Positions 1 through 9,359 of a stretch of 64,000 nucleotides of DNA are shown one piece after another. The stretch is taken from contig CATQHX010000040.1 in the NCBI GenBank assembly GCA_958296065.1, positions 1 through 64,000 of the forward strand. The letters run 5' to 3'. Source of the DNA: Vicinamibacterales bacterium. GTDB taxonomy: Bacteria > Acidobacteriota > Vicinamibacteria > Vicinamibacterales > UBA8438. The position numbers and the translations under genes were made by a program. Each line of letters begins with the position of its first letter. The first letter of the stretch is position 1. Under the pieces are notes generated by a model. The model was not told where the DNA came from. It worked only from the letters and a program-made list of their open reading frames with translations, and ran no database searches.

Positions 1-1146
1 GATGCCGGTCCCGTAGAGCATCAGCGTGTGGTCGAGCATCGTGCCGTCGCCCTCCGGCTGCGCGGCGAGCTTCTCCACCAGGTAGGCGAACTGCCGGAAG
101 TGGTGCTCGTTGATCTTGTGCAGCCGCGCCAGCTTGGCCGGCTCGTCCTGGTGGTGCGAGAGCGGGTGGTGCGAGTCGGGCACCCCGACCTCCGGGTAGG
201 CCCTGCCGCTGATCTCGCGCGCCAGCATGAACGTGCTGATGCGGGTCAGGTCGGTCTGCCAGGCCAGTGCCAGCAGGTCCATCATCAGCCGCGCGTGCTC
301 GGCGTAGTCGTTCGGCACGCCGACCGGTTGATCGACGACCGGCAGCTCGCGCGCGCTCTGCTGTTCGGCCATCTGGATGCGCCGCTCGATGTCGCGCAGC
401 GCGTCCAGGTACTCGTCCAGCTTGCCCCGGTCGCTTGCGCCGATCACCAGCTCCAGGTCGCCGAGCGCTTCGTTGACGCTGTCCAGGATGCTCCGGTCCC
501 GCCGCATGCGGGCGAGCCGCGACTCGCTGTCCGTGCTGCCGCTCGTGCCGAACAGCATCTCGAACACGGCGCGCGGATCGTTTTCGGTCGGCAGCGGGGT
601 CGTCGGCGTGCGCCAGGAGATCGTGTTGGTGTACGCGCAGGAGGCGCCCCCGCAGGTCCCCAGCATCGAGTTGGGTTCGATTCCCAGCTCCAGCGACGTG
701 ATCTGCGTCTCTTTCGACAGCTCCCGCGCCGCGATCTGGTCCATCGTGGTCTCGGCGTAGACGTCGGCGCCGTTGGTGTGCCGGAAGGGCACGCAGGTCA
801 GGAACGTGCCTGCCGCGCGCGCATGCGCGCCGCCGCCCTGGACCAGGTTCGCCGCCTCGTCGTTCAGGCCGCCGCACATCAGGATCCGGTCGGCGAAGCT
901 CTGCGCCGATTGCAGCGTCGGCGGCAGATCGTCTCCCGCGAGCGGCCCCTCGGCCTTCGGCGACCAGTAAGGCATCGACATCCCGTTGGGCACGTAGAAG
1001 ATGCCGAACCGCCGCACGGGCGCCGCGGCGGTCCTGCTGGTCGCTGTCAATGCCGGGACCATGCAGTCGAGCAGCGGCAGCGCCACCGTCGCACCGATCC
1101 CGCGCAGCACGGTCCGGCGTGGCAGATGCATCTTGCTGATGAACAT
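1..1146 (-). CDS. DUF1552 domain secreted protein, 3' end beyond window
   Basis: Reading the minus strand from the ATG at 1146 gives 382 codons without a stop, so the gene runs off the left edge. The N-terminus carries a Tat-like signal (LPRRTVLRGIGATVALPLLD) followed by the start of the mature domain (FGIFYVPNGMSMPYW), both typical of DUF1552 proteins, a family of unknown function common in Planctomycetes and Acidobacteria. A good ribosome site, GGGAGAAGG, lies just before the ATG. The gene starts 19 bases after the stop of the DUF1592-type gene, and the two families are nearly always paired, so they form an operon. No enzymatic activity is established for the family; export across the inner membrane is inferred from the signal. 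Confidence 0.85.
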   Translation of the reverse strand, partial: MFISKMHLPRRTVLRGIGATVALPLLDCMVPALTATSRTAAAPVRRFGIFYVPNGMSMPYWSPKAEGPLAGDDLPPTLQSAQSFADRILMCGGLNDEAANLVQGGGAHARAAGTFLTCVPFRHTNGADVYAETTMDQIAARELSKETQITSLELGIEPNSMLGTCGGASCAYTNTISWRTPTTPLPTENDPRAVFEMLFGTSGSTDSESRLARMRRDRSILDSVNEALGDLELVIGASDRGKLDEYLDALRDIERRIQMAEQQSARELPVVDQPVGVPNDYAEHARLMMDLLALAWQTDLTRISTFMLAREISGRAYPEVGVPDSHHPLSHHQDEPAKLARLHKINEHHFRQFAYLVEKLAAQPEGDGTMLDHTLMLYGTGI

Positions 1147-1165
1147 TGCCTTCTCCCTTGAATCC

Positions 1166-2686
1166 CTATTGCTGTCCGACCGCCGCGGCCGGCGCGCTCG
1201 CGCCGGCGTCGGGTATGCGCTGCATCCGGAACGGACCGCTCGACACCACCTGTCGCACGAGCGCCGACCACCGGTAGTCGTCGCCTTCGAGGCCTCGCAC
1301 CATCCGGCGGATCGCCGGCGCGTCGTAGTACATGACGCCGCGCCCGAGCGCGTAGGTCAGCAGCTTCTCCGCCACGGTCCTGACGAATTCGCCGTCCCCC
1401 TCGCGCAGCAGCGCCTCGCGGAACGCGCGTGGGCTGTCGACGGGCTCGCCCGACAGCTCGATGGTCGCATCGATGTCCGCCCCACCGTCCTTGTCGCGCC
1501 AGCGCCCGATCGCGTCGAAGTTCTCCAGCGCGAACCCGAGCGGGTCCATGCGGCGATGACAGGTGGCGCAGACCGGATTCTGCCGGTGCGCCTCCATCCG
1601 CTCGCGCAGCGACGTCGGCCGGGCCGCGTCGCTCTCATCCAGCGGCGGGACGTTGGCCGGGGCCGGCGGCGGCGGCGCGCCGAGCAGCGCCTCGAGCACC
1701 CACTTTCCGCGCAGGACCACCGACGTCCGGTTGGCGTACGAGGTGACGGTCAGCAGGCTCGCGTGACCCAGCAGCCCATGCCGCCGGTCGTCGCGCCACG
1801 CCACGCGCCGGAAATGGCTCCCGTAGACGTCCTCCACGCCGTAGTGCCGGGCCAACGGCTCGTTCAGGAACGTGTAGTCCGCCTCGAGCAGCTCCGGGAT
1901 CGGACGGTCGCCGCGCACCTGGCTCTCGAAGAACAGCTCCGTCTCGCGCACCATGGCCCCGCGCAGCGTGTCGTCGAACGCGGCGAACAGCCGCCGGTCC
2001 GGCTCGTGCGAACCGATGTCGCGCATCTGCAGCCACTGGCCGACGAAGTCGTTCATGAAGCGGGTCGCGCGGCGATCTTCGAGCATCCGTCGCACCTGGG
2101 CCGACAGCACGGCCGGATCGCTCAAGCGGCGGCTCGCAGCCAGTTCGATCAACTCGTCGTCGGGCAGGCTCCGCCAGAGGAAGAACGAGAGCCGCGACGC
2201 CAGCTCCAGGTCGCTCAGCGGATGCACTTCGCCCGGCCGTGCGTCGACAGGCCGGGCCTCGACCCGGAGCAGGAACTGCGGCATCGCGAGCAGGGTCTCC
2301 AGCCCGCGTTCGACGCCCGCCTCGAAGTCCCGCTCGCCACGGCCCTCGCGGTAGGCTTCGAGCAGCGCATCGACCTCCGCTCCCGTCACCGGGCGGCGAT
2401 ACGCGCGGCGCGCCAGCGACCCCAGGATCCGGCGCGCGCACATCTCTTCGGCGGCCGGTGTCGCGTCGAGCGGACGGCAGGTGAAGATCGTCTCCCGGCT
2501 CGCCGTGCTCGCGGGCACGGAGCCGTCGAACGGACCGGCGATGTAGAGCATGCCGATGGCGGGCAAGTCGGTGACCGCGGCCGGGCTCGGGGCGGCGTCG
2601 GTGAACGCCACGGACACGAGTCGCGTGCCCGCCGCCAGCGGCAGGCGGAACGTCATCCCGCCGTCGGCCGTCATGCGGTACTCGCC
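1166..2686 (-). pseudogene. DUF1592/DUF1588/DUF1585 protein, 5'-truncated
   Basis: About 505 residues match the C-terminal two thirds of the large secreted proteins built of DUF1595, DUF1592, DUF1588 and DUF1585 modules. Visible marks are the DUF1592 core (LSFFLWRSLPDDELIELAAS), the DUF1588 CATCHRRMDPLGFALENFDA segment with a CxxCH heme-like motif, and a DUF1585 tail. The usual N-terminal signal peptide, cytochrome c motif and DUF1587 part, roughly 300 residues, are absent. Family-like sequence begins at about 2686; the frame stays open to 3175, but that stretch is antisense to ankyrin repeats and does not resemble the family. The first internal ATG is at 2674. It pairs with the DUF1552 gene downstream. 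A deletion, an inversion or an assembly join at 2682-2690 would explain the break. Confidence 0.7.
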
Positions 2687-3968
2687 GCTCGATCGGGCCG
2701 TGGAGAACGCCAGTGTCCCGCTGGTCGAGAAACTTCTGGCGGCGGGCGCCGACGCGAACGCGGCGCGGACCAGCGGGCTGACGCCGTTGATGGTGGCCGC
2801 GCGCACCGGCAGCCCGCGGGTTGTCGACACTCTGCTGGTGCACGATGCGGACGTGAACGCACGCACCGCCGTCACGAACGGCTCGGCCCTCATGTGGGCG
2901 GTGGCAGGGTCGCACTCCGACGTGGCCCGCTCCCTGCTCAACGCCGGTGCGGACCCTCGCGAATCCACGACGGACGGCTTCACGCCGCTGCTGTTCGCCG
3001 CCGCCAACGGCGACGTCGCGATGGCGGAGGCACTGATTGAAGCCGGCGTCGACGTCAACGATACGGGAATCGACCGCACCCACGCCCTGCCGTACGCCAT
3101 CGCGAACGGCCGGGACGAGTTCGCGCGCTTCCTGCTGCGGAGGGGTGCGGACCCCAACGGGTCGGTGGGAGGCATTCACGCGCTGCACGTCGCTGCCGGC
3201 AACGTGGGGACGTGGCTCGGAGACTGGTCTCGTGCACATGGGCACGGTGGCCGCTTCCGCGGGCGGAACCTGGCGGCGGACAGGCGGCTGGCCCTGGTGC
3301 GGACGCTGCTCGAGCGGGGCGCCGACGTGAACGTGCGGATCAGGACGTCGGCCATGTTCATGAGCTACATCGGCCACCCGACCAAGGGCGCGTTCGAGGG
3401 CTTCGCCACCGGCACCGGCGATCTGCGCGGAGCGACGCCGCTGTGGGTGGCGGCCTACGCGGCCAACGGCGCCGGCGGCGGGGGTGCGCTCGAGATCATC
3501 CGCACCCTTCTGGCCGCGGGAGCCGACCAGCACCTGACGACCGACGACGGCACGACGCCGTTCATGGCGGCCGCGGGTCTCGGCCGCGCCACCTACACGC
3601 CGCGCGAGCCGCGAGGCGTCCGCTCCGACAGCGCCGAGGTGGCGGTCCGGATCCTGCTGGAGGCGGGTGCCGACATCAATGCCGCCAACGAGGCCGACTT
3701 CACCGCGCTGCACGGCGCGGCGTTCCGAGGGCTGAACGAGGTAATCGAGTACCTGGTGGCCGAGGGCGCCGACATCGATGCACGCGACTTCCGGGGACGC
3801 ACGCCGTTCCGCATCGCGGAGGGAACCAAGCAGTCGTTCCAGTTCCAGAGCTGGCCGGAGAGCGCGGCGCTGCTCGAGCGTCTTGGCGCCAATACGCGCC
3901 TGGGCATCCCGGGCACCGTGCAGGAGAAGATCCGTGACGTGCCGGCTGCCGTGAACGATCAGTTCTAG
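2682..3968 (+). pseudogene. Ankyrin-repeat protein, 5'-truncated
   Basis: Some 428 residues consist of ankyrin repeats: units of the form TPLMVAARTG...LLxxGADVNA recur about eight to nine times, with an insertion holding SAMFMSYIGHPTKG and a C-terminal tail ending in VPAAVNDQF. The first recognisable repeat begins mid-protein (SPLDRAVENASVPLVEKLLA) without a signal peptide or capping repeat, whereas related acidobacterial proteins usually start with a secretion signal and several earlier repeats. The frame upstream back to an ATG at 2550 is open only because it lies antisense to the DUF1592 gene. Ankyrin repeats mediate protein-protein contacts; the partner is unknown. There is no ribosome site at the apparent start, so this is probably a fragment. 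Confidence 0.7.
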
Positions 3969-3969
3969 G

Positions 3970-4015
3970 TGTGGGCTGGGGCCAAACGCGGAGCCCTGCG
4001 ACGGGTTCGGCGGCG
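3970..4015 (-). repeat. Module B repeat, copy 1 (inverted orientation)
   Basis: Read on the minus strand this stretch holds GAACCCGTCGCAGGGCTCCG followed by CGTTTGGCCCCAGCCCA, closely matching the left half of the repeats at 30836 and 33578. It sits between the convergent ankyrin and DUF481 genes and directly abuts a module A copy. No coding content is visible. Confidence 0.7.
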
Positions 4016-4058
4016 GCGCCCGAAACGCCTGGCTGGCTCGGCGTCTCGGCCCATCCCC
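4016..4058 (+). repeat. Module A palindromic repeat, copy 1
   Basis: The element reads CGAAACGCC, a ten-base loop, then GGCGTCTCG, then CCCATCCCC. The arms pair to a hairpin with one mismatch. The same palindrome with the same asymmetric CCCATCCC tail occurs at 19041, 31453 and 46092, always between genes. Here it lies between convergent genes, where a hairpin could also help end transcripts, although no T-run follows. Confidence 0.75.
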
Positions 4059-4089
4059 CCGCTCCTGGCCGAACCGGGCGGCCCGGTGG

Positions 4090-5091
4090 TCAGAAGCGGA
4101 TCACCAGCGCGGTCCGGAAGATGGCATCCAGCCCAGCCTTGCGAATCTGCCCTGTGCCGAGGCGGATTGTCGCGCCACCGGTCGCGACCGTCTCGAACAG
4201 CTCGTCCCCGCTGCCGGGGACGCCGTCCGGATCGAGGAGCGCGACATGCGCGACGATTGCCGTGTCCTCGAGCGCCGGCCGATGCTCGTACAGATGCTGC
4301 AGGCTGACCCGTAGCGACAGGTGATCGTTGATGGCCACGCCCACCGCGTTGGTCACGTTGAGCGAGTAGTCGGAGGCCGACAGCAGGTTCATGTTGAGCG
4401 CAGCATCGCTGTCGAGTTCCAGCCCCGCACCGAACCGCTGGTGGAAATCGCTATCGACCCGGATGCCGCCGAATCGGTTGTCCTTTGCCGGATCCGGCTC
4501 GGTCTCCGCGCGCGCCGTGTAGCTGAAGCCATAGCCCGTCGAGAACGACAGGTCGTTGCCGTCCGCCCAGACGTTGCCGATGCCGCCGAACGAGACGTAG
4601 CGGTTACGGATGCCGGCGTCGTGGTTGCGGTCCCAGCTCACGCCGGCGTTCCAGAAGAAGCGGTCGCTGATGGTCAGCTCCGCGCGCCCCTCGACGAAGT
4701 ACTGCTCGACATCGGGAGCTCCGCCTGTACGGGCGACGTCGGTCTCGACGTCCGTCGGCCGATCTCCGGGTGGGAATCGCCTCCCCGGCTCGACGACCAG
4801 GATGCGATCGCCGGCGGTCCGGGCGCGAACACCGTCCACGCGCAGGCGGAGGCGTGCCGCGCTCCAGTTGCGGCGCAGCGTGTTCTTGAAACCGAAGGTC
4901 TGCGTCGCCGCGTTCCCCTGCGTCCGGACAACGCTCAGCTCCGTTGCGTTCGTCCACCCGGACATGGCGATTTCGTCCTCCACGCCGCTCGCCTGGGCGG
5001 TTCCCGCGGCCTCCTGCGCCGTGCCCGTCGTGGCCAACGCGAGCCACACCAGGACCACCGGGATCCCGCGCCGGCCCGTTGTCAACCGCAT
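4090..5091 (-). CDS. DUF481-family outer-membrane-like protein
   Basis: The 333-residue product begins with a signal peptide (about residues 1-24, ending TGTAQ) and continues as a DUF481-type domain: alternating polar and hydrophobic strands with salt-induced-outer-membrane-protein hallmarks such as NATELSVVRTQGNAATQTFG and GFKNTLRRNW, ending in a terminal Arg-Phe as many beta-barrels do. Such proteins are thought to be outer-membrane barrels of unknown function. The ATG at 5091 is preceded by GGAAG. It starts 38 bases after the GFO/IDH/MocA gene and shares its direction, so cotranscription is likely. The open frame continues upstream to 6261 but that part is a shadow of the oxidoreductase gene. 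Confidence 0.8.
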   Translation of the reverse strand: MRLTTGRRGIPVVLVWLALATTGTAQEAAGTAQASGVEDEIAMSGWTNATELSVVRTQGNAATQTFGFKNTLRRNWSAARLRLRVDGVRARTAGDRILVVEPGRRFPPGDRPTDVETDVARTGGAPDVEQYFVEGRAELTISDRFFWNAGVSWDRNHDAGIRNRYVSFGGIGNVWADGNDLSFSTGYGFSYTARAETEPDPAKDNRFGGIRVDSDFHQRFGAGLELDSDAALNMNLLSASDYSLNVTNAVGVAINDHLSLRVSLQHLYEHRPALEDTAIVAHVALLDPDGVPGSGDELFETVATGGATIRLGTGQIRKAGLDAIFRTALVIRF

Positions 5092-5129
5092 GCACTTCCG
5101 CGCCGTGCACCCATGAAGCCGCAACGGCG

Positions 5130-6461
5130 CTAGAGGCTCCAGCCTTCGCGGTACTCCTCGTCGAGGAACGCGTTCGCCTCGGGCACGTTCGAGACGCGCA
5201 TCCGCTCGCTGTCCCAGTCGATGGCGGCGCGGCTGCGAACGGCGAGATTGCCGAGCAGCACGACTTCGGTCAGCGGACCGGCATGCGCGTCGAAGCTGGA
5301 CCCTGCCGCTCCCTGCCCCTTGCAGGCGTCGATCCACTCGCGGTAGACGCCAGGCGACCGCGGATACTTCTCCGGTGGCGGGCTGGCCATGACATCCTCG
5401 TGCAACGCCGTCGGGAACACGCGCGGCTCCCGGCCGTACATGTCCGCACCGAGCACCCCTTCCTCGCCGACGAACAATTGACCGCTGGTTCCGCCGGGCA
5501 GCCGCTCTCCGTCGGCCAATTCCGGAGGCCGCGGCAGGGCGAGGCTGCCGTCGCGCCAGACGAAGCGGAGCGGGGGGTGCGCGCCGCGTGCCGGGAACTC
5601 GTAGACGATTCTCGATACGGCCGGGGCGGACTCCGCGAAGGGAGGCGTGGTCTCGGCCTCGATGCGGGTCGGCTGGCCCAGCTCGAGCGCCCAGAAGGCG
5701 GCGTCCATCGCGTGGCATGCAATATCTCCCAACGCGCCCGTTCCGTAGTCCCACCAACCGCGCCAACGGAACGGGTGATACGCCGGGTGGTACGGACGAT
5801 AGGGCGCCGGGCCGAGAAAGAGATCCCAGTCGAGCCCCGGCGGCGCATGATGAGCTTCGGTCGGCCGCTCGATCGCCTGCGGCCAGATGGGTCGGTTGGT
5901 CCAGTAGTGCACCTCGCGTACCGTGCCGATGACTCCCGCTTCGAGCCATTCGCGGATCTGCCGGGTCCCCTCCCCCGCGTGGCCCTGGTTGCCCATCTGG
6001 GTCGCAACGCCATGCTCGCGCGCCGCCGTGGCCAGTGCTCGCGCCTCGGCCACCGTGCGCGTCAGCGGCTTCTCGCAGTAGACGTGCTTGCCCCGCCTCA
6101 TCGCCTCCATCGCGATCACCGCGTGCGTATGGTCGGGGGTGGCGATGATCACGGCGTCCAGATCGGCCTCCCGGTCCAGCATCTGCCGATAGTCCTGGTA
6201 GACGGGTGCGTCGGGAAACTCCCGGAACGTGCGGGCGGCGAAGCCGAGGTCGGCGTCGCACAGCGCCGCGATGTTCTCGCTGGTGCAGCCGCGGACGTCA
6301 CCGCGCCCGCGGCCGCCGACGCCGATACCGGCGATGTTCAGGGTGTCGCTCGGCGCCTGCACGCCCGGTCCGCCCAGGACGTGACGCGGCACGATCATCA
6401 CCGAGGCGGCCGATGCCGAGGCGGCGGCCACGAACCGACGACGCGAGATCCGCTTGTCCAC
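5130..6461 (-). CDS. Tat-exported GFO/IDH/MocA family oxidoreductase
   Basis: The 443-residue protein has a twin-arginine signal (KRISRRRFVAAASASAASV), a Rossmann NAD(P)-binding motif (IAGIGVGGRGRGDV, residues about 43-56) and the family's EKPL catalytic segment (130-133). These enzymes oxidise or reduce sugars and related alcohols using NAD(P). The mature protein would act in the periplasm, as is usual for the many paralogues of this subgroup in Acidobacteria and Planctomycetes. I chose the GTG at 6461 because GGGAGG lies seven bases upstream; an ATG at 6509 would add a non-signal-like extension. The gene is divergent from the quinoprotein gene, with candidate -10 boxes for both directions near 6530-6537. 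The substrate cannot be read from sequence. Confidence 0.85.
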   Translation of the reverse strand: MDKRISRRRFVAAASASAASVMIVPRHVLGGPGVQAPSDTLNIAGIGVGGRGRGDVRGCTSENIAALCDADLGFAARTFREFPDAPVYQDYRQMLDREADLDAVIIATPDHTHAVIAMEAMRRGKHVYCEKPLTRTVAEARALATAAREHGVATQMGNQGHAGEGTRQIREWLEAGVIGTVREVHYWTNRPIWPQAIERPTEAHHAPPGLDWDLFLGPAPYRPYHPAYHPFRWRGWWDYGTGALGDIACHAMDAAFWALELGQPTRIEAETTPPFAESAPAVSRIVYEFPARGAHPPLRFVWRDGSLALPRPPELADGERLPGGTSGQLFVGEEGVLGADMYGREPRVFPTALHEDVMASPPPEKYPRSPGVYREWIDACKGQGAAGSSFDAHAGPLTEVVLLGNLAVRSRAAIDWDSERMRVSNVPEANAFLDEEYREGWSL

Positions 6462-6529
6462 TCCGTTCCTCCCGCTGTGACCACGACCATGCGGATGGCT
6501 CGAATCCACGATCGACGAGCCGGTTTCGA

Positions 6530-6537
6530 ATCATAAT
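6530..6537. promoter_or_regulatory. Divergent promoter candidate
   Basis: The 111-base gap between the oxidoreductase and quinoprotein genes holds overlapping -10-like boxes: CATAAT on the plus strand (6532-6537, with TCGACG about 17 bases upstream) and TATGAT on the minus strand (6535-6530). The overlap would make the two transcripts mutually influence each other. No clear operator is seen. Confidence 0.4.
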
Positions 6538-6572
6538 GAATCCGTTCATCTCCCAGCGGGAAGGAGTTCATC

Positions 6573-8237
6573 GTGACGCGCAAGACATGGCTTCGACGTC
6601 TGCCGGCCGTCGTACTGATCGTCATGGCGGGAAGTGCCGGTATCGCCGGCCAGGAGCGCGACGTCGCGCCGGTCACCGACGCCATGCTCCAGGACCCCGA
6701 CCCGGCCGACTGGCTGAACTGGAGGCGGACGCTCGACGGCTGGGGCTACAGCCCGCTGGATCGGATAAACCGGGAGAACGTCCACCGGCTGCAGCTCGTC
6801 TGGGGCTGGCAGATGAACACGGGCGCCAACCAGCCCACCCCTCTCGTCCACGACGGCGTGACGTATCTGGCGAACCCCGCCAACGTGGTCCAGGCGCTCG
6901 ACGCGGTCACCGGAGATCGCCTGTGGGAGTACCGGCGGGACCTCGACGACATGGTCGAATCGGTGCTTGCCCCGCGCAGCCGCTCCATCGCCATCTACGG
7001 CGACAAGGTGTACCTGAACGCGGCCGACGCCCACATAGTCGCCCTCGATCGGCGCACCGGCGAGGTGGCATGGGATCGGGAGGTCGCCGACAACGCACTC
7101 GGCTACCGCTACACGAGCGGGCCGATCGTCGCCAACGGCAAGGTCGTGGCGGGAATGACCGGCTGCGAGCGCTACAAGGAAGACGTCTGCTTCATCTCGG
7201 CCCACGATGCCGAAACCGGGGAGGAACTGTGGCGCACCTCGACCATTGCGCGCCCCGGCGATCCGGGCGGCGACTCGTGGGGCGACCTGCCGCTGCTGTA
7301 CCGCGCCGGGGCCGACTCGTGGATTCCGGGCAGCTACGATGCGGAAACCAACCTCACCTTCTGGTCTACGTCGCAGGCCAAGCCGTGGGCCAGCGTGACG
7401 CGCGGCACCGACGGCGATGCGCTCTACAGCAACAGCGTGCTGGCCCTCGACGCGGACACCGGTGAGCTGTCGTGGTACTACCAGTTCACCCCGGGCGAGA
7501 CGCACGACCTCGACGACGTGTTCGAGAGCGTGCTCATCGACCACCGCGGGCGGCGGTCGCTCTTCAAGATGGGCAAGCTCGGCATCCTGTGGGAGCTCGA
7601 TCGCGACACGGGGCGGTTCCTGGCGGCGCATGACCTCGGTTATCAGGACGTCCTCGATATCGACCAGGAGACGGGAGCGGTGACCTACAAGCCGGAGATG
7701 ATTCCGGAGGCCGGCGTCGAGATCGCGTTCTGCCCCGACTTCGGCGGTATCCGCAACTGGCGGGCAGCGGCTTATCACCCGGAGACCCAGGCGCTCTACA
7801 TCCCGATTCACCCGACCTGCGTCAGCGGCGTGTTCACCGAGGTCGAGCGCATTCCGGGCGCGCGGTACTATGCGAACACAGGCTGGCTGTCGCGCGGCAG
7901 CACGGTGCACCCGGACAGCGCGCCCCATCGGGGCCATCTGATCGCGATGGACATCGACAGCGGGCGCATCTTGTGGCGGCACTCCATGTCGACCCGTCCC
8001 GGCTCTGCCGCGCTGACGACGGGGGGCGGCCTGGTGATCAGCGCCGACACCGACCGCAACGTGTTCATCCACGATGTGGCGACGGGCAACGTGCTCTTCC
8101 GCGTTCGGCTGCCCGGCTCCGCGCAGGGTTTTCCGATCACCTACGCGGTGCAGGGCCGGCAGTTCCTTGCGGTACCGGTCGGCGGCGATCGGTCGAACGC
8201 GATCTACGTCTTCGCCCTCCCGGCGGACCGGCCGTGA
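6573..8237 (+). CDS. PQQ-dependent alcohol dehydrogenase-like quinoprotein
   Basis: The GTG at 6573 follows AAGGAG. The 554-residue product has a signal peptide (about 1-26) and an eight-bladed beta-propeller pattern with repeated A-L-D-x-x-T-G-x-x-x-W tryptophan-docking motifs (for example LDAVTGDRLWEYRR, LDRRTGEVAWDRE, HDAETGEELWR). The N-terminal block DWLNWRRTLDGWGYSPLDRI is the methanol/ethanol quinoprotein family start. Periplasmic oxidation of an alcohol with electrons passed to a cytochrome is the family reaction; no fused cytochrome c domain is present. The adjacent cysteine pair of classical methanol dehydrogenases is replaced by two cysteines spaced eight apart (GCERYKEDVC). The substrate is not predictable. 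It is divergent from the GFO/IDH/MocA gene. Confidence 0.88.
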   Translation: MTRKTWLRRLPAVVLIVMAGSAGIAGQERDVAPVTDAMLQDPDPADWLNWRRTLDGWGYSPLDRINRENVHRLQLVWGWQMNTGANQPTPLVHDGVTYLANPANVVQALDAVTGDRLWEYRRDLDDMVESVLAPRSRSIAIYGDKVYLNAADAHIVALDRRTGEVAWDREVADNALGYRYTSGPIVANGKVVAGMTGCERYKEDVCFISAHDAETGEELWRTSTIARPGDPGGDSWGDLPLLYRAGADSWIPGSYDAETNLTFWSTSQAKPWASVTRGTDGDALYSNSVLALDADTGELSWYYQFTPGETHDLDDVFESVLIDHRGRRSLFKMGKLGILWELDRDTGRFLAAHDLGYQDVLDIDQETGAVTYKPEMIPEAGVEIAFCPDFGGIRNWRAAAYHPETQALYIPIHPTCVSGVFTEVERIPGARYYANTGWLSRGSTVHPDSAPHRGHLIAMDIDSGRILWRHSMSTRPGSAALTTGGGLVISADTDRNVFIHDVATGNVLFRVRLPGSAQGFPITYAVQGRQFLAVPVGGDRSNAIYVFALPADRP

Positions 8238-8253
8238 CGCCTACTCACCGCCG

Positions 8254-9327
8254 CTACAGCGGCCGGCGGGCCGCGAGGCCGAGGCGTTCAACCAGCTTCG
8301 CAAGTCCTTGCCGGGACAGCCCCAGCTCGCGCGCCGCCAGGCTGCGCCTGCCTCCTGCCCGCGCCAACGCCTCGTGCACGAACGCGCGGTCGAAGGCGCG
8401 GCGGGCCTCGGCCAGCGTGGGACGCCGCTCCTCCGCCGCGCGGCGGATCGCCGCGGGCAGCAGCTCCGGCCCCACCTCGCCATGCGGCGGAGCGGCAACA
8501 GCCAGCGCGGCCAGCACATTCTGCAATTCCCGGACGTTTCCCGGCCACTCGTGTGCCGCCAGCGCTTTCATCGTCTCTCGGGCCAGGCGCGCCCGACCGC
8601 GGGTCAACATCAGGGTGCGATCCCAATAGTGCGTCGCGAGCCTGCCGATGTCGCTGCCGCGCGCGCGCAGAGGCGGCACGTGCAGGTGCACCACGTCGAG
8701 GCGGTACAACAGGTCGCGTCGGAAACGGCCCTCGGCCGCCTCCCCGGCCAGGGTACGGTTGGTGGCTGCCACCACCCGCAGATCCAGACGGCGGGTCACG
8801 TTCTCCCCGACCTTCCGGATTTCACCGTCCTGCAGGGTTCGGAGCAGCTTCGCCTGCGCGCGCGGCGACAACTCCCCGACCTCGTCCAGAAACACCGTGC
8901 CTCCGGAAGAGGCCTCCAGGAGCCCGCGTCGAGACTGCATGGCCCCGGTGAATGCCCCCTTGGCATGGCCGAACAGCTCGGTCTCGATGAGGTCGTCGCT
9001 GAACGTTGCGCAGTTGACGGCCGCAAAGGTCTCGTCGCGACGGGGCCCCTCCTCGTGCAGGGCCCGCGCCACGAGTTCCTTGCCGGTGCCGCTCTCCCCT
9101 TCGATCAGTACGGGAAAGGGCGCCGCGGCAGCCCTGGCGACGGCGTCGCGCAGAGCGGTCATCGCCTCGCTGTCGCCCAACAGCCGTGCCACGCCGATGA
9201 CAACCGGACCCGTTCGCCGCGCATCGCGCCATGTCCCGCGTACCGTCACGCGGCGAATCGCAAGCAAATCCGGCGCCACTCTCGCAGCCCTCGACAAACT
9301 CTGACTCCGGCATGCGCTCCGCCTCAC
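8254..9327 (-). CDS. Sigma-54-dependent activator, AAA+ plus Fis-type HTH
   Basis: The AAA+ core is complete: Walker A GESGTGKE (77-84), the sigma-54 contact loop GAFTGA (124-129), Walker B GGTVFLDEV (142-150) and the NREL-type second region (WPGNVRELQNV). A Fis-like helix-turn-helix closes the protein (RRSLAARELGLSRQGLAKLV). The roughly 50 residues before the AAA+ domain hold no receiver, GAF or PAS domain, and the start lies only 33 bases from the divergent def gene, so the sensor part is either supplied by another protein or has been lost. Internal GTG codons are possible alternative starts. It converges on the quinoprotein gene with 16 bases between. Target promoters are unknown. Confidence 0.85.
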   Translation of the reverse strand: MRRSACRSQSLSRAARVAPDLLAIRRVTVRGTWRDARRTGPVVIGVARLLGDSEAMTALRDAVARAAAAPFPVLIEGESGTGKELVARALHEEGPRRDETFAAVNCATFSDDLIETELFGHAKGAFTGAMQSRRGLLEASSGGTVFLDEVGELSPRAQAKLLRTLQDGEIRKVGENVTRRLDLRVVAATNRTLAGEAAEGRFRRDLLYRLDVVHLHVPPLRARGSDIGRLATHYWDRTLMLTRGRARLARETMKALAAHEWPGNVRELQNVLAALAVAAPPHGEVGPELLPAAIRRAAEERRPTLAEARRAFDRAFVHEALARAGGRRSLAARELGLSRQGLAKLVERLGLAARRPL

Positions 9328-9346
9328 CGGATCGCATTTTCCGCAC

Positions 9347-9352
9347 TACAAT
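9347..9352 (+). promoter_or_regulatory. -10 box for leaderless def transcript (candidate)
   Basis: TACAAT ends seven bases before the def ATG. A start point at normal distance would fall on or next to the ATG, and no Shine-Dalgarno sequence is present. The same arrangement recurs at other genes in this window. Confidence 0.45.
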
Positions 9353-9359
9353 CGACCCG

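Noticed and set aside
28..1161. Plus-strand frame of 377 codons, and other long frames opposite known genes
   Set aside because: Biased Arg/Ala/Pro composition with no family motifs. The opposite strand holds a recognised gene, and GC-rich DNA gives long shadow frames.
4090..6261. One 723-residue minus-strand frame
   Set aside because: Only the last 333 residues (DUF481) are protein-like. The rest is a shadow of the GFO/IDH/MocA gene.
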